Notes: generated from the sequence alone by a model not told the origin. Counted from the stretch's first letter, positions 25,709 to 35,275 are shown. The stretch: 64,000 bases of DNA from an uncultured Clostridia bacterium (GCA_934462715.1 CAKSIJ010000006.1:103451-167450); one strand, 5' to 3'. Translations and numbers: made by a program.

Positions 25709-27505
25709 ATGGATATGATAAGAGGTTATGTTTTATGCTGCGGCGGTACCGGATGTACTTCTTCGGGAAGTGAGTCTATTATTGCCGAAATGGAAAAGCA
25801 GCTTGCCGCAAACGGTCTTGACAAGGAAATCAAGGTTATAAAGACAGGCTGTTTCGGTCTTTGCGCTTTGGGACCGATTATGGTTGTTTACCCCGAGGGC
25901 GCATTTTACAGCAGAGTTAAGGTTGAGGACGTAAAGGAAATAGTTGAGGAGCATTTGTTAAAGGGACGTATAGTTAAGCGTTTGCTTTATCAGGAAACGG
26001 TTCTTGAGGACGGAAGCATAAAGAGTCTTAACGAAACTAATTTTTATGCAAAGCAGATGCGTGTGGCTTTAAGAAACTGCGGCGTTATCGACCCTGAAAA
26101 CATTGACGAATACATTGCGCTGGACGGTTACAAAGCGCTTGCAAAGGTTCTGAACGAGATGACCCAAGAGGAAGTCATTCAGACAATACTCGATTCCGGC
26201 TTGAGAGGAAGAGGGGGCGGCGGTTTCCCGACCGGCTTGAAATGGAAATTTACCCATGCGGCAAAAGGGGAACAGAAATACGTTGCCTGTAATGCCGATG
26301 AGGGCGACCCGGGAGCGTTCATGGACAGATCGGTTCTGGAGGGAGATCCTCACTCCGTAATCGAAGCTATGGCAATTGCCGCTTATGCTATCGGCGCAAC
26401 ACAGGGTTACATATATATCAGAGCAGAGTATCCCATAGCCGTTAAGAGATTGCAGATTGCAATAGATCAGGCAAGGGATTATGGTCTGTTGGGTAAGAAT
26501 ATTTTTGATAAGGGCTTTGATTTTGATCTGGAAATCAGACTCGGCGCAGGAGCATTCGTATGCGGAGAGGAAACCGCTCTTATGACTTCAATCGAGGGTA
26601 AGAGAGGAGAACCCAGACCTCGTCCGCCGTTCCCGGCAAACAAGGGTCTTTGGGCAAAGCCTACAATGCTCAACAATGTTGAAACCTATGCAAACATACC
26701 GGTAATTATTAATAAGGGCGCTGAATGGTTTGCTTCGATAGGTACGGAAAAGAGTAAGGGAACAAAGGTATTCGCACTCGGCGGCAAGATACACAACACA
26801 GGTCTTGTTGAAGTACCGATGGGTACAACGCTCCGTGAAATAATCGAGGACATCGGCGGAGGTATTCCGAACGGCAAGAAGTTTAAGGCAGCTCAAACGG
26901 GCGGACCGTCCGGCGGCTGTATTCCGGCTTCATTGATAGACACACCGATAGATTATGATTCTCTTATGGCTATCGGTTCAATGATGGGCTCGGGTGGACT
27001 TATCGTAATGGACGAGGATAACTGTATGGTTGACATAGCTAAGTTCTTCCTTGAATTCACCGTTGACGAATCCTGCGGAAAATGCGCACCGTGCCGAATC
27101 GGAACAAAAAGACTTCTTGAATTGCTTACAAAAATCACAGAGGGCAAAGCAACAATGGAGGATCTCGACAAGCTTGAAGAACTTTGCTACAGCATAAAAA
27201 ATGCTGCGCTCTGCGGTTTGGGACAAACAGCTCCGAACCCTGTGCTTTCAACTCTTAAATATTTCAGAGATGAATATGAAGCTCATGTACGCGATAAGGT
27301 TTGTCCGGCAGGAGTATGTAAGGCTTTGGCAAGATACGTTATTGATCCTGTTAAGTGTAAGGGCTGCTCGCTTTGTTCAAGACAGTGTCCGGCAGGCGCG
27401 ATTTCGGGCAAAATCAAAGAGCCGTTTGTTATCAATCAGGATAAGTGTATTAAGTGCGGTGCGTGTCAGTCTGCTTGTAAGTTCGGCGCAATAGATAAGA
27501 AGTAA
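25709..27505 (+). CDS. hydB: Electron-bifurcating hydrogenase subunit HydB (NuoF-like)
   Basis: 598 residues. Domains in order: thioredoxin-like [2Fe-2S] ferredoxin (CCGGTGCTSSGS...CFGLCALGP, residues ~8-60), NuoF flavoprotein with GLRGRGGGGFPTGLKW and the FMN/NADH region up to about residue 360, an SLBB domain, the [4Fe-4S] motif SCGKCAPCRIGT, and a C-terminal 2x[4Fe-4S] ferredoxin (CKGCSLCSRQCPAGA, CIKCGACQSACKFGA). It oxidises NADH and passes electrons to HydA. AAAGGTAGG precedes ATG 25709. Thirteen bases separate it from hydA. Confidence 0.97.
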   Translation: MDMIRGYVLCCGGTGCTSSGSESIIAEMEKQLAANGLDKEIKVIKTGCFGLCALGPIMVVYPEGAFYSRVKVEDVKEIVEEHLLKGRIVKRLLYQETVLEDGSIKSLNETNFYAKQMRVALRNCGVIDPENIDEYIALDGYKALAKVLNEMTQEEVIQTILDSGLRGRGGGGFPTGLKWKFTHAAKGEQKYVACNADEGDPGAFMDRSVLEGDPHSVIEAMAIAAYAIGATQGYIYIRAEYPIAVKRLQIAIDQARDYGLLGKNIFDKGFDFDLEIRLGAGAFVCGEETALMTSIEGKRGEPRPRPPFPANKGLWAKPTMLNNVETYANIPVIINKGAEWFASIGTEKSKGTKVFALGGKIHNTGLVEVPMGTTLREIIEDIGGGIPNGKKFKAAQTGGPSGGCIPASLIDTPIDYDSLMAIGSMMGSGGLIVMDEDNCMVDIAKFFLEFTVDESCGKCAPCRIGTKRLLELLTKITEGKATMEDLDKLEELCYSIKNAALCGLGQTAPNPVLSTLKYFRDEYEAHVRDKVCPAGVCKALARYVIDPVKCKGCSLCSRQCPAGAISGKIKEPFVINQDKCIKCGACQSACKFGAIDKK

Positions 27506-27518
27506 TTCAAGGAAAGGA

Positions 27519-29258
27519 ATGAAAAAACAGATGGTAAACTTAAAAATAAACGGTCATGATGTAAGTGTGCCTGAGGGTTACACCATACTTGACGCTGCTC
27601 GGGAGGTTGGTATTAACATTCCTACCTTATGTTATTTAAAGGATATAAACCAAATCGGTGCGTGCAGAATGTGCTTGGTTGAGGTTAAGGGAGCAAGAGC
27701 CTTGCAGGCAGCCTGTGTATATCCGGTTGCGGAGGGAATTGAAGTATTTACAAATTCCGAAAAGGCAAGAAACGCAAGACGTCTTACTCTTGAACTCATT
27801 CTTTCAAACCACGAAAGAAAGTGCTTAACCTGTATAAGAAACAGAAACTGCGAGCTTCAGAGCCTTGCGGAGGAGCTTGGCGTGGACAATATACGCTTTG
27901 AGGGCGAAAATATCAAGCACGATATTGACGATAATTCAACTTCTCTTATAAGAGATAATAATAAATGCATACTTTGCAGAAGATGTATCGGTGCTTGCGA
28001 TAACCAGGCAATATCGGTTATCTCGTGCGTAAACAGAGGTTTTTCGACAGAGGTTGGAACAGCTTTCGGTCAGTCGATGGCTGACGTCGGCTGTATCTAC
28101 TGCGGACAGTGTATAGTATCATGTCCGGTAGGCGCTCTTTATGAGAAAAACGATATTCCTAAGGTTCAGGCAGCTATCGACAATGCCGAAAAGCACGTTG
28201 TTGTTCAGACGGCTCCGGCAGTAAGAGCGGCATTGGGAGAAGAATTCGGACTTCCGATCGGAACACCTGTTACCGGCAAGATGGTTGCGGCGCTCCGACG
28301 TCTGGGCTTTGACAAGGTATTCGATACCGACACCGCAGCCGATGTTACAATCATGGAGGAGGGAACGGAGTTTATACAAAGATTCACAAGCGGAGAAAAG
28401 CTTCCTCTTATTACTTCATGTTCACCGGGCTGGGTTAAGTTCTGCGAGCATTATTATCCCGAATTTACGGAGAATCTTTCAACGGCAAAATCGCCTATGG
28501 AAATATTCGGAGCAATTATAAAATCGTACTATGCGGAAAAATCAAACATTGCAAAGGAAAATATATATTCCGTAGCTATCATGCCCTGTACCTCCAAGAA
28601 GTTTGAGGCTGCACGTCCCGAACATTCAACAAGCGGAGCACAGGATATAGACGCGTCGCTTACAACCAGAGAGCTTGCAAGAATGATCAAGCAGGCCGGA
28701 ATAAACTTTGCGGAGCTCCCCGATGAAGAATTTGACCAGCCGTTCGGTATGGCTACCGGTGCCGGAGTTATATTCGGTACAACGGGCGGAGTTATGGAGG
28801 CTGCAATCAGAACCGTATATGAAATTCTTGAAAAGAAGCCGCTTGACGATTTGAATGTTACAGCCGTAAGAGGTCTTGAAGGCGTTAAGGAAGCAATATT
28901 AAAGATTGCCGGAAAGGACGTTAAGGTTGCGGTTGTTCACGGTACAAAGAACGCAAGAGAAATACTCGAAAGAGTAAAGAGCGGCGAGCATTATGACTTT
29001 ATCGAAATAATGGCTTGCCCGGGCGGTTGTATCAACGGCGGCGGTCAGCCTATCACAGACTCAAGAACAAAGGCAACCGTAAATGTCAAGGAGCTTCGCG
29101 CAAAGGCACTCTATGCTGAAGATGAAGCCTCCGAGCTGAGAAAGTCGCATGAAAATCCGTATGTTAAAAAGCTTTATGAGGAATACTTCGGAGAGCCTTG
29201 CTCACACAAGTCGCACGAGCTTTTGCATACTCATTACACAAAGAGAAACAATCACTGA
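27519..29258 (+). CDS. hydA: [FeFe]-hydrogenase catalytic subunit HydA
   Basis: 579 residues, size of the clostridial monomeric-type enzyme. N-terminal [2Fe-2S] domain (CRMCLVEVKG), His-ligated cluster HERKCLTCIRNRNC, two [4Fe-4S] units (CILCRRCIGACD, CIYCGQCIVSCPVG), then the H-cluster domain with TSCSPGWVKFCE, MPCTSKKFEA and MACPGGCINGGGQP, and a C-terminal small-subunit-like tail. It makes or oxidises hydrogen in the cytoplasm. ATG 27519 has AAGGA close by; ATG 27531 (MVNLKINGHDV) is an alternative. The maturases HydE, HydF and HydG are not in the window. Confidence 0.98.
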   Translation: MKKQMVNLKINGHDVSVPEGYTILDAAREVGINIPTLCYLKDINQIGACRMCLVEVKGARALQAACVYPVAEGIEVFTNSEKARNARRLTLELILSNHERKCLTCIRNRNCELQSLAEELGVDNIRFEGENIKHDIDDNSTSLIRDNNKCILCRRCIGACDNQAISVISCVNRGFSTEVGTAFGQSMADVGCIYCGQCIVSCPVGALYEKNDIPKVQAAIDNAEKHVVVQTAPAVRAALGEEFGLPIGTPVTGKMVAALRRLGFDKVFDTDTAADVTIMEEGTEFIQRFTSGEKLPLITSCSPGWVKFCEHYYPEFTENLSTAKSPMEIFGAIIKSYYAEKSNIAKENIYSVAIMPCTSKKFEAARPEHSTSGAQDIDASLTTRELARMIKQAGINFAELPDEEFDQPFGMATGAGVIFGTTGGVMEAAIRTVYEILEKKPLDDLNVTAVRGLEGVKEAILKIAGKDVKVAVVHGTKNAREILERVKSGEHYDFIEIMACPGGCINGGGQPITDSRTKATVNVKELRAKALYAEDEASELRKSHENPYVKKLYEEYFGEPCSHKSHELLHTHYTKRNNH

Positions 29259-29280
29259 TATAATATTTAATAATTCGCCG

Positions 29281-29312
29281 ACAGCCCGCCTTAAAAAGAC
29301 GGGCTGTTTCAT
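29281..29312 (+). terminator. Terminator of the hydrogenase operon
   Basis: ACAGCCCG / CGGGCTGT stem followed by a short T run. Confidence 0.8.
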
Positions 29313-29396
29313 TATATAAAATAGTAATATATCTGTTTGCTTCAAAACAGGTTTTTAAGAAAAATGTAGAATATGCAAACTTTTTTTGAAAAAGAA

Positions 29397-29426
29397 TTGA
29401 AAGAAAAAATAAACTATGCTATAATC
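29397..29426 (+). promoter_or_regulatory. Promoter for azlCD
   Basis: TTGAAA, 18-base spacer, extended -10 TGCTATAAT. Confidence 0.7.
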
Positions 29427-29493
29427 AAAGATGTTTCGGAGTATATAATTTTGTTTTATCTAATCTGTATTGACAGTGGAATGGAGAATTGCA

Positions 29494-30216
29494 ATGCTGC
29501 AAAATAAAAAATTTTGGTTTTTAAGAGGAATAAAGGACGCAATACCTATTGCTTTGGGATATTTTGCCGTATCGCTTACTCTCGGTATAGCGGCGGTCAA
29601 GGCGGGAATGACGCCCGGACAGGCGTCGCTTACAAGTCTTTTGATAAATGCGTCGGCAGGCGAATTTATAGGCTTCACTCTTATAGCGCAAAACGCAGGA
29701 TATTTGGAGGTATTCATAATGGAGGCGGTCGCAAATGCACGTTATCTGCTGATGTCGTGTGCGCTGAGTCAAAAAATAGACCCTGACGCTTCGATATGGC
29801 ACAGATTGCTTGTAGGCTTTAACGTTACCGATGAGATTTTCGGAATTTCAATTTCCGTTCCTAACAAATTGAATCCTTATTATGCGTTCGGCGCAGATGT
29901 TGTGGCAATGCCCGGCTGGGCGCTCGGAACGCTTACCGGAGGAGTCCTCGGAGCAGTGCTGCCGGCAAGGATAGTCAGTGCGCTGAGCGTTGCGCTCTAC
30001 GGAATGTTTATAGCGATTTTTATTCCGCCGGCGAAGCAGAACAAGGTGGTTTTCGGCACTGTTGCGGCCGGTGTGCTGCTCAGCTGGATAATGACGGAGG
30101 TAAGCTTCTTTTCTTTTATACCCGAGGGGATAAGAATAATACTTTTAACGGTTGTTATATCCCTTGCAGCGGCGGTATTATTTCCTGTAAAGGAGGAAAA
30201 CGGAAATGAATCATAA
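29494..30216 (+). CDS. azlC: AzlC family branched-chain amino acid exporter subunit
   Basis: 240 residues with about seven hydrophobic segments. Signature blocks: AIPIALGYFAVSLTLGIAAV and the conserved NARYLLMSCALSQK. AzlC and AzlD form a two-part exporter of branched-chain amino acids. The start at 29494 follows GGAG at 7 bases; the upstream TTG is less likely. It overlaps azlD by 11 bases. Confidence 0.94.
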   Translation: MLQNKKFWFLRGIKDAIPIALGYFAVSLTLGIAAVKAGMTPGQASLTSLLINASAGEFIGFTLIAQNAGYLEVFIMEAVANARYLLMSCALSQKIDPDASIWHRLLVGFNVTDEIFGISISVPNKLNPYYAFGADVVAMPGWALGTLTGGVLGAVLPARIVSALSVALYGMFIAIFIPPAKQNKVVFGTVAAGVLLSWIMTEVSFFSFIPEGIRIILLTVVISLAAAVLFPVKEENGNES

Positions 30217-30511
30217 TGTTTATATATACATATTCGCAATGGCTGCTGTGACTTATCTGATAAGAGTGCTTCCGCTTACGCTTATCAGAAAGGAAATAAC
30301 AAACAAAACGGTTCGTTCGTTTTTGTTTTATGTTCCGTATGTAACGCTTGCGGTTATGACTTTCCCCTCAATACTTCACTCGACTCAAAGCGTTTGGTCG
30401 GCTGCTGCGGCTCTGGTTGTTGCCGTGTTTCTTGCATGGAAAGGAAAAAGCCTGTTTACCGTTGCGGTAGTAAGCTGTGTTGTGGTTTTTGCGGCGGAGT
30501 TTTTTATATAA
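30206..30511 (+). CDS. azlD: AzlD family transporter subunit
   Basis: 101 residues with four membrane helices. The N-terminal AAVTYLIRVLPLTLI and FLFYVPYVTLAVMTFPSIL are typical. It is the small partner of AzlC. AAGGAGG inside the end of azlC precedes ATG 30206, so the two are translationally coupled. Confidence 0.94.
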   Translation: MNHNVYIYIFAMAAVTYLIRVLPLTLIRKEITNKTVRSFLFYVPYVTLAVMTFPSILHSTQSVWSAAAALVVAVFLAWKGKSLFTVAVVSCVVVFAAEFFI

Positions 30512-30515
30512 AATG

Positions 30516-30545
30516 AACGGACGGTTTGCACCGCCCCGTTTTTTA
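30516..30545. terminator. Terminator between convergent azlD and spoIIP
   Basis: AACGGACGGT / ACCGCCCCGTT imperfect stem followed by TTTTTT on the plus strand. Confidence 0.65.
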
Positions 30546-31706
30546 TGAGTTGAACAATGCCGCAATCACATTTCCGAAAAGCTTTGCTGAATAGACCGAT
30601 TCATTAAGAGTGTTTCCGTTAGAGCCGACCTCGATAATAAGCGCACCCTTTGAAAGCTGTTGGTTGAATCTTTGTTCTCTTAGATTAATCGGGCGCATAA
30701 GACCGGGGTACATTTCATTTGCTTTGCTTTGGAGCTTGCACGCAAGCTTCATATTTTCTCTCCAATAATCGTGCGTCAGCAGAATATCCGAACCGACAAC
30801 TATCATGCACTGCGATGCCTTTGAACCGTTTATGTCGCAGGCAACCTTGACCTTTGTGCCGTCCGAGCGGATAATCCCGTCACGGTGGACGTCAAGCACA
30901 ATTTTTATTGACGGATATTTTTTTAAATTTGCAAGGACCGTTGCTTTCGAGCGGTTGTATGAGCCGTTGTATGCGGGATAATCATGCACCGTTGTGTCAT
31001 GCACAGTTTGTATTCCTTTTTCGTTAAGTACCTCTGCAAGCGCATTTCCTACCGCAATCATGTTTTTTGATTCATCTGTGCTTCTGTCACTTTCGCTGAT
31101 AGTATATTTGGTTTTTCCGCTGTCGGTATAGCTTTCTGTGGTGTGGGTATGAACTATCAGTATCTGCGGACCGTTGCTGTCAAGCGTATACGGCAGCTGC
31201 TCAGCGGCAAATGCTGATGCATTTACATTATATGAGGTTGCGTTTGATACCGACATTCCCTTTGACACCGAGGTTTCGCTGATTGGCTTTTCCTCAACCG
31301 GTGCAGGGGAGGCAGGTGTCTGTTCCTTTTCCTTTGCAGCCTCCTGCGGCATTGGCGACGGATATACCGTGCCTGTCTGATCCGCATAATCCTCTATACT
31401 GTGAAATTGAGCGGAATAATCGTAAAAAATGGTTTCCGGATTGCCGGGATCAAAGCCGAGAAGAACCGAAGCAAGTTTTTTCAGACTGCCCTTTTGCCGT
31501 TTGTCTGTCGGAAGCACATCGGATATCATCATGCTGTGAAAATCGTCCGAAGAGCTGTACTGGTTTTCGTCAGCAACCGGATTCGGTTTAATATTATGTA
31601 CCGCAGCTGCGCAAATGCCTGCAAGCAATATAATGCATACGGCTGTTATAATTTTTTGCTTTGTAAGTATTATTGTTTTAAAGTGTTTTGTTTTGAAATT
31701 CAGCAT
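30543..31706 (-). CDS. spoIIP: Stage II sporulation protein P (SpoIIP), cell-wall amidase/endopeptidase
   Basis: 387 residues. One N-terminal membrane anchor (about residues 19-38), a Pro/Glu/Ser linker, then an N-acetylmuramoyl-L-alanine amidase domain with ILIVHTHTTESYTDSG, LDVHRDGIIRSDGTKV and the closing GALIIEVGSNGNTLNESV. In sporulating cells it works with SpoIID and SpoIIM to degrade peptidoglycan during engulfment. AAGGACG precedes the ATG. gpr, its common neighbour in other genomes, is absent here. Confidence 0.95.
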   Translation of the reverse strand: MLNFKTKHFKTIILTKQKIITAVCIILLAGICAAAVHNIKPNPVADENQYSSSDDFHSMMISDVLPTDKRQKGSLKKLASVLLGFDPGNPETIFYDYSAQFHSIEDYADQTGTVYPSPMPQEAAKEKEQTPASPAPVEEKPISETSVSKGMSVSNATSYNVNASAFAAEQLPYTLDSNGPQILIVHTHTTESYTDSGKTKYTISESDRSTDESKNMIAVGNALAEVLNEKGIQTVHDTTVHDYPAYNGSYNRSKATVLANLKKYPSIKIVLDVHRDGIIRSDGTKVKVACDINGSKASQCMIVVGSDILLTHDYWRENMKLACKLQSKANEMYPGLMRPINLREQRFNQQLSKGALIIEVGSNGNTLNESVYSAKLFGNVIAALFNS

Positions 31707-31926
31707 AGTATTATATCGTCCTTAAAGTAATAACGTGAAAATGTGACTGTTCGTTTTGAAATTACGTTTTCTGCTGTTGTTTTCGGCAGCAGAGAATCGG
31801 TGCAAAATTAAAGGTACATACCGATTAATGCTATTATTATTTTATTTTTAAAAATCCGATTTTATTACATAATTAAAATAATACTTTTCCCAAATCGGAC
31901 ATATAAATGTATTATCATATGATATA

Positions 31927-31944
31927 TGCCGCTGTGCGGCGGCA
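31927..31944 (+). repeat. GC-rich leader hairpin before the unknown gene at 31961
   Basis: TGCCGC / GCGGCA stem, ending about 5 bases before GGAGG. The layout is the same as before proC. Confidence 0.65.
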
Positions 31945-31960
31945 GATTTGGAGGATTGCT

Positions 31961-32914
31961 ATGAAATATTTGACTTTTGATAATAACGATAAAATAATGT
32001 ACTATTATAAGCCTTATGTCGGAATATGTGCCGTAAGGCTTAACGGCGGAGCGAAAAGAGAGGATATACTCAGCACAAAGGGAACCGATAAATTATTCGT
32101 GAACATGGATAATTCGGGCGTTACCCATATTATAACATCGGTAAAGGAAAACACCGGTTTTACCTATATGCAAATTAACAGCGGGGTGCGCCGCAGCTGT
32201 GAGCTGGGAGGAATAAACGGCGAGATTTCAATAAAAAGGGTTATGCTCGGGGCAAACAAAATAGGACAGAGTATATTTTATTCTGCCGCCTATAAGGGCG
32301 AGTATATTCTGGTGCATTGTTTGCTGGGAGATAACGCAATGCCCGAAACGGTTGATAAGCTGAAAAACGAACATTTCTTTTTGCATGGCATGAAGGTTTA
32401 TTATACGAATGAAAACGGCATTCTGGGCAGCAGAGATTTCTCGGACGGTAAACCCGGGCAGCTTGTTTACAATTCGGAGGGTGAAATGCCATATGTCAGA
32501 ACCGCCGGAGACGAAAGGCTTATAACGTATATTCATGACGGAGGAGTTTATGCCAACGGGTGCAGAATAGCAGATGACAGAGAAGCGGAACAGCCTGTGG
32601 TCTGCTCTGAAAAAAACAAAAGTATTGTTGTATGGAAAAGCGGTATGCATATCAGAGCGGCATATCCGGATAACGGAAATAAGGTGCTCACGGCAGCGTC
32701 GGGAGGAAATCCCGAAATGCTCGTGATGTCAAACGGAGTTGACTGCCGGTATTACTACGGCTCTGTTTTAAACGGTGAAATAAGAACGTTCTACTCGGAT
32801 AATCCTTTTTCGGAAAGAAATGAGGAGGATAAGGAGGATAAAATTAAAAGACTCGAAAAGGAGGTGGGGGAGCTTAAGGATATTATACGTCAAATGAAAA
32901 ACAGCGGCAACTGA
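31961..32914 (+). CDS. Unknown protein with repeated beta-rich segments and a C-terminal coiled coil
   Basis: 317 residues, no signal peptide or membrane segment. I do not recognise the family. Residues 1-285 are rich in short beta-type strands with Tyr and Gly (MYYYKPYVGICAVRLNGG, YILVHCLLGDNAMPETVDKL, RLITYIHDGGVYANGCRIAD), suggesting a beta-propeller or beta-sandwich. The end (KEDKIKRLEKEVGELKDIIR) is a charged coiled coil, often an oligomerisation element. GGAGG precedes ATG 31961, with a GC-rich hairpin just before it. It lies between spoIIP (divergent) and ppa (convergent), so it is a single-gene unit. Confidence 0.8.
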   Translation: MKYLTFDNNDKIMYYYKPYVGICAVRLNGGAKREDILSTKGTDKLFVNMDNSGVTHIITSVKENTGFTYMQINSGVRRSCELGGINGEISIKRVMLGANKIGQSIFYSAAYKGEYILVHCLLGDNAMPETVDKLKNEHFFLHGMKVYYTNENGILGSRDFSDGKPGQLVYNSEGEMPYVRTAGDERLITYIHDGGVYANGCRIADDREAEQPVVCSEKNKSIVVWKSGMHIRAAYPDNGNKVLTAASGGNPEMLVMSNGVDCRYYYGSVLNGEIRTFYSDNPFSERNEEDKEDKIKRLEKEVGELKDIIRQMKNSGN

Positions 32915-32953
32915 CAGTCTGTTTAATGTGAAAATCAAATTAAATAATATAAT

Positions 32954-32981
32954 AAGCGCCTGCTGAACAGGCGCTTTTTTA
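32954..32981. terminator. Bidirectional terminator
   Basis: AAGCGCCTG / CAGGCGCTT 9-bp stem with T run on the plus strand and a matching A run upstream. It serves the unknown gene and the convergent ppa. Confidence 0.9.
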
Positions 32982-32982
32982 A

Positions 32983-33513
32983 TCAGCAAAAGGTATCACG
33001 ATACTTTTTTATACAGCTTTTTATTCTTTTTTTGGCTTCATCGCAGCCCAGAACCTCGCTTACGACGGTTTCCTTTTCTTCAAGTGATTTATAAACCTTA
33101 AAGAAGTGCGATATTTCTTCAAAGGTATGAGCCGGAAGCTGTGAAATATCGGTATAGCAGGTCAGGGACGGATCGTTAAACGGAATGGCAATGATTTTTT
33201 CGTCCTCCATATCGTTATCTATCATATTGATTACGCCGATAGGATAGCAGCGCACAAGAGTCATCGGGACTATACTTTCCTGACAAAGCACAAGCACGTC
33301 CAAAGGATCGTTATCCGAAGCATAGGTACGGGGAATGAATCCGTAGTTTGCCGGATAGTGGGTTGAGGTATAAAGAACTCTGTCAAGACACAAAAGACCT
33401 GTTTCTTTATCCATTTCATATTTGTTTTTTCCGCCCTTGGGAATTTCGATGCAGGCAACAAAGTCCTCGGCTGAAATTCTTCTCGGGTTTATATCGTGCC
33501 AGATATTGCTCAT
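32983..33513 (-). CDS. ppa: Inorganic pyrophosphatase, family I
   Basis: 176 residues. Metal-binding Asp cluster SDNDPLDVLVLCQES, an NMIDNDMEDEKIIAIPF block with the other acidic ligands, and the opening PKGGKNKYEMDKETG. It hydrolyses pyrophosphate to pull biosynthetic reactions forward. GAAAGGATG precedes the ATG at 33513. The family I form is less common in Clostridia than family II but is found in many gut lineages. Confidence 0.96.
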   Translation of the reverse strand: MSNIWHDINPRRISAEDFVACIEIPKGGKNKYEMDKETGLLCLDRVLYTSTHYPANYGFIPRTYASDNDPLDVLVLCQESIVPMTLVRCYPIGVINMIDNDMEDEKIIAIPFNDPSLTCYTDISQLPAHTFEEISHFFKVYKSLEEKETVVSEVLGCDEAKKRIKSCIKKYRDTFC

Positions 33514-33749
33514 TACTGTTCATCCTTTCAAGTTTTTAAGGCAATCCATTAGCAAAATTACCTGTTTTTTTCAATTATAATATTAGTATAACACAGTTTT
33601 ATTTGTTTGTAAATCAAAAAATAAAAAAATCCAAAAAAATAATGAACCGTTATTTTTATCGTGACTATATAAATAGTGAAAGGGCAATGAAAGCTCTGAA
33701 TATTAAATTTATACTGTCGGAAAGACAGAAAGAAACGGAGGACTGAACT

Positions 33750-34958
33750 ATGAGAAACAAGGTTAAAAGAATTATCGCAACAGCAACGGCGGCTGCGTCG
33801 GTTATAGCGGTTGCAAGCATGGCGGCAGCACAGGAAAATGATAAGCTGTACATAAACGGAACGCTGTCGGAAAACGGAAGCATAGAGGTTGTGGGTGAAA
33901 AGAAATATTTACCCTTAAGAGCAATATGCGAGGGTTTGGGCTTTGACGTTGAATGGGACGACGCTTCAAGAAAAATCATTATAAGCTCAATCCCGGTATA
34001 CATTACCTGTTCGCCCGACCGTGACGGTTACACATTTGCAAAAACCGCTCCGATGCTTTTGGGTGAAGCACCAAAGCTTATTAACGATAAAACCTATGTT
34101 CCGATGAATTTTGTTGAAGAAATCCTTGACGGAAAGCTTGAAGAAAAGACAGACGGCATCAACGTCGTTTATGCTGATGTTGAAGAGAAAAACGAGATTT
34201 CCGGAACGATTTGCGAGATTATATATGACGGTGAAAATCCGGAACAGGAAAAGCCGGTACAGCTTGTACTCGGAGATAAGGACGATATTAATTCGCAGAC
34301 AGTTTTAAATCTTTCCGATGAGCTTTCGGCAAAAGTTAAGGAGCTTGGACTGGAGGTTGGAACAAAGATTGTTGCCGAGGTCGGCGATCTGGCAACGGCA
34401 AGTATTCCGCCGCAGATGGTTCCGGTAAGCATTTCCGTTGCGGAAGCTGCCGAGGAAGCTAAAGATACCGTTGAAATATCGGGTACGGTATGCGAACTGG
34501 TTTATGACAGCGACAATAATCTTGTGCAGATAATTACGGGAGAAAAGGAGGATCCGCATACTCAGAATGCATATAACCTTTCGGAAGAACTTGCCGAAAC
34601 GGTTAAAAAGCTTGGAATAAAAGAGGGTTCTCAGATTGCCGGCACAGCGGATGCGGCTCAGACGAGAAGTATACCGCCTCAGCAAACCTTGTATACCGTT
34701 GAACTTTTACGCTCTGTGGAAGTGAGCGGAACCGTTTGCGAAGTGGTTTATGAAAATGATAAGCCTGTACAGCTTGTAACGGGCGAAAAGGACAATCCGA
34801 CAAATCAATGGGTATTCAACCTTAGCGATGAGCTTTCAAAAAAGGTTGTCGAACTCGGAATCAAGGAAGGCACAAAAATCAAGGGAACGGCAAAGGACTT
34901 GGTTACCATGAGCATACCGCCTCAGCAGCCGTTGCTTACAATTGAAATAGACAAATGA
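33750..34958 (+). CDS. Exported stalk-domain protein with three internal repeats
   Basis: 402 residues. Signal peptide about 1-27 (RIIATATAAASVIAVASMAA). Then a copper-amine-oxidase N-terminal-like (stalk) domain, residues ~32-145: EKKYLPLRAICEGLGFDVEW and DKTYVPMNFVEEILDG. The rest is three copies of an 80-90 residue unit starting at residues ~149, ~241 and ~324: each opens SGT(I/V)CE(I/L/V), has PVQL(V)-GEKD-like and LSDELSxKVxxLG blocks, and closes SIPPQ. The protein is probably cell-surface or secreted. The repeat domain is not one I recognise. GGAGG precedes the ATG. Confidence 0.88.
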   Translation: MRNKVKRIIATATAAASVIAVASMAAAQENDKLYINGTLSENGSIEVVGEKKYLPLRAICEGLGFDVEWDDASRKIIISSIPVYITCSPDRDGYTFAKTAPMLLGEAPKLINDKTYVPMNFVEEILDGKLEEKTDGINVVYADVEEKNEISGTICEIIYDGENPEQEKPVQLVLGDKDDINSQTVLNLSDELSAKVKELGLEVGTKIVAEVGDLATASIPPQMVPVSISVAEAAEEAKDTVEISGTVCELVYDSDNNLVQIITGEKEDPHTQNAYNLSEELAETVKKLGIKEGSQIAGTADAAQTRSIPPQQTLYTVELLRSVEVSGTVCEVVYENDKPVQLVTGEKDNPTNQWVFNLSDELSKKVVELGIKEGTKIKGTAKDLVTMSIPPQQPLLTIEIDK

Positions 34959-34980
34959 TAATAATTTTGCATGGTATAAT

Positions 34981-35010
34981 GCAATCGCAGGATTACGGTT
35001 CTGCGATTGC
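34981..35010 (+). terminator. Hairpin after the stalk-domain gene
   Basis: GCAATCGCAG / CTGCGATTGC 10-bp stem with a 10-base loop; only a weak T-rich tail. Confidence 0.6.
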
Positions 35011-35096
35011 GTATAACATAATATTTTTCTGATTCCTCTTAAAATGTTTCCGGAATAACCGGAAAATGAACCGAAAAAAACGGTTCCTCCCAAATA

Positions 35097-35141
35097 AAGA
35101 AACAGCTTTGTATGTTTATATGTCAAAGCTGTTTCTTTTTA
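35097..35141 (+). terminator. Strong stem-loop terminator
   Basis: AAGAAACAGCTTTG / CAAAGCTGTTTCTT 14-bp stem followed by TTT. Together with the hairpin at 34981 it fills the 317-base gap before the next promoter. Confidence 0.75.
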
Positions 35142-35171
35142 TGGCTTTTTTCGGAACTTTGATAAAAAGGG

Positions 35172-35199
35172 TTGACTTTTTTTGCTTATCTGTTATAAT
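35172..35199 (+). promoter_or_regulatory. Promoter of the carboxypeptidase-CapA fusion gene
   Basis: TTGACT, 16-base spacer, TATAAT; about 77 bases to the start codon. Confidence 0.75.
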
Positions 35200-35275
35200 A
35201 AAGTGGATAAAATTAAAGGATATCGGATAAGTGTAGAATACACGGTCAAAATTAAAGAAAAGGCAGGTTAAATTT

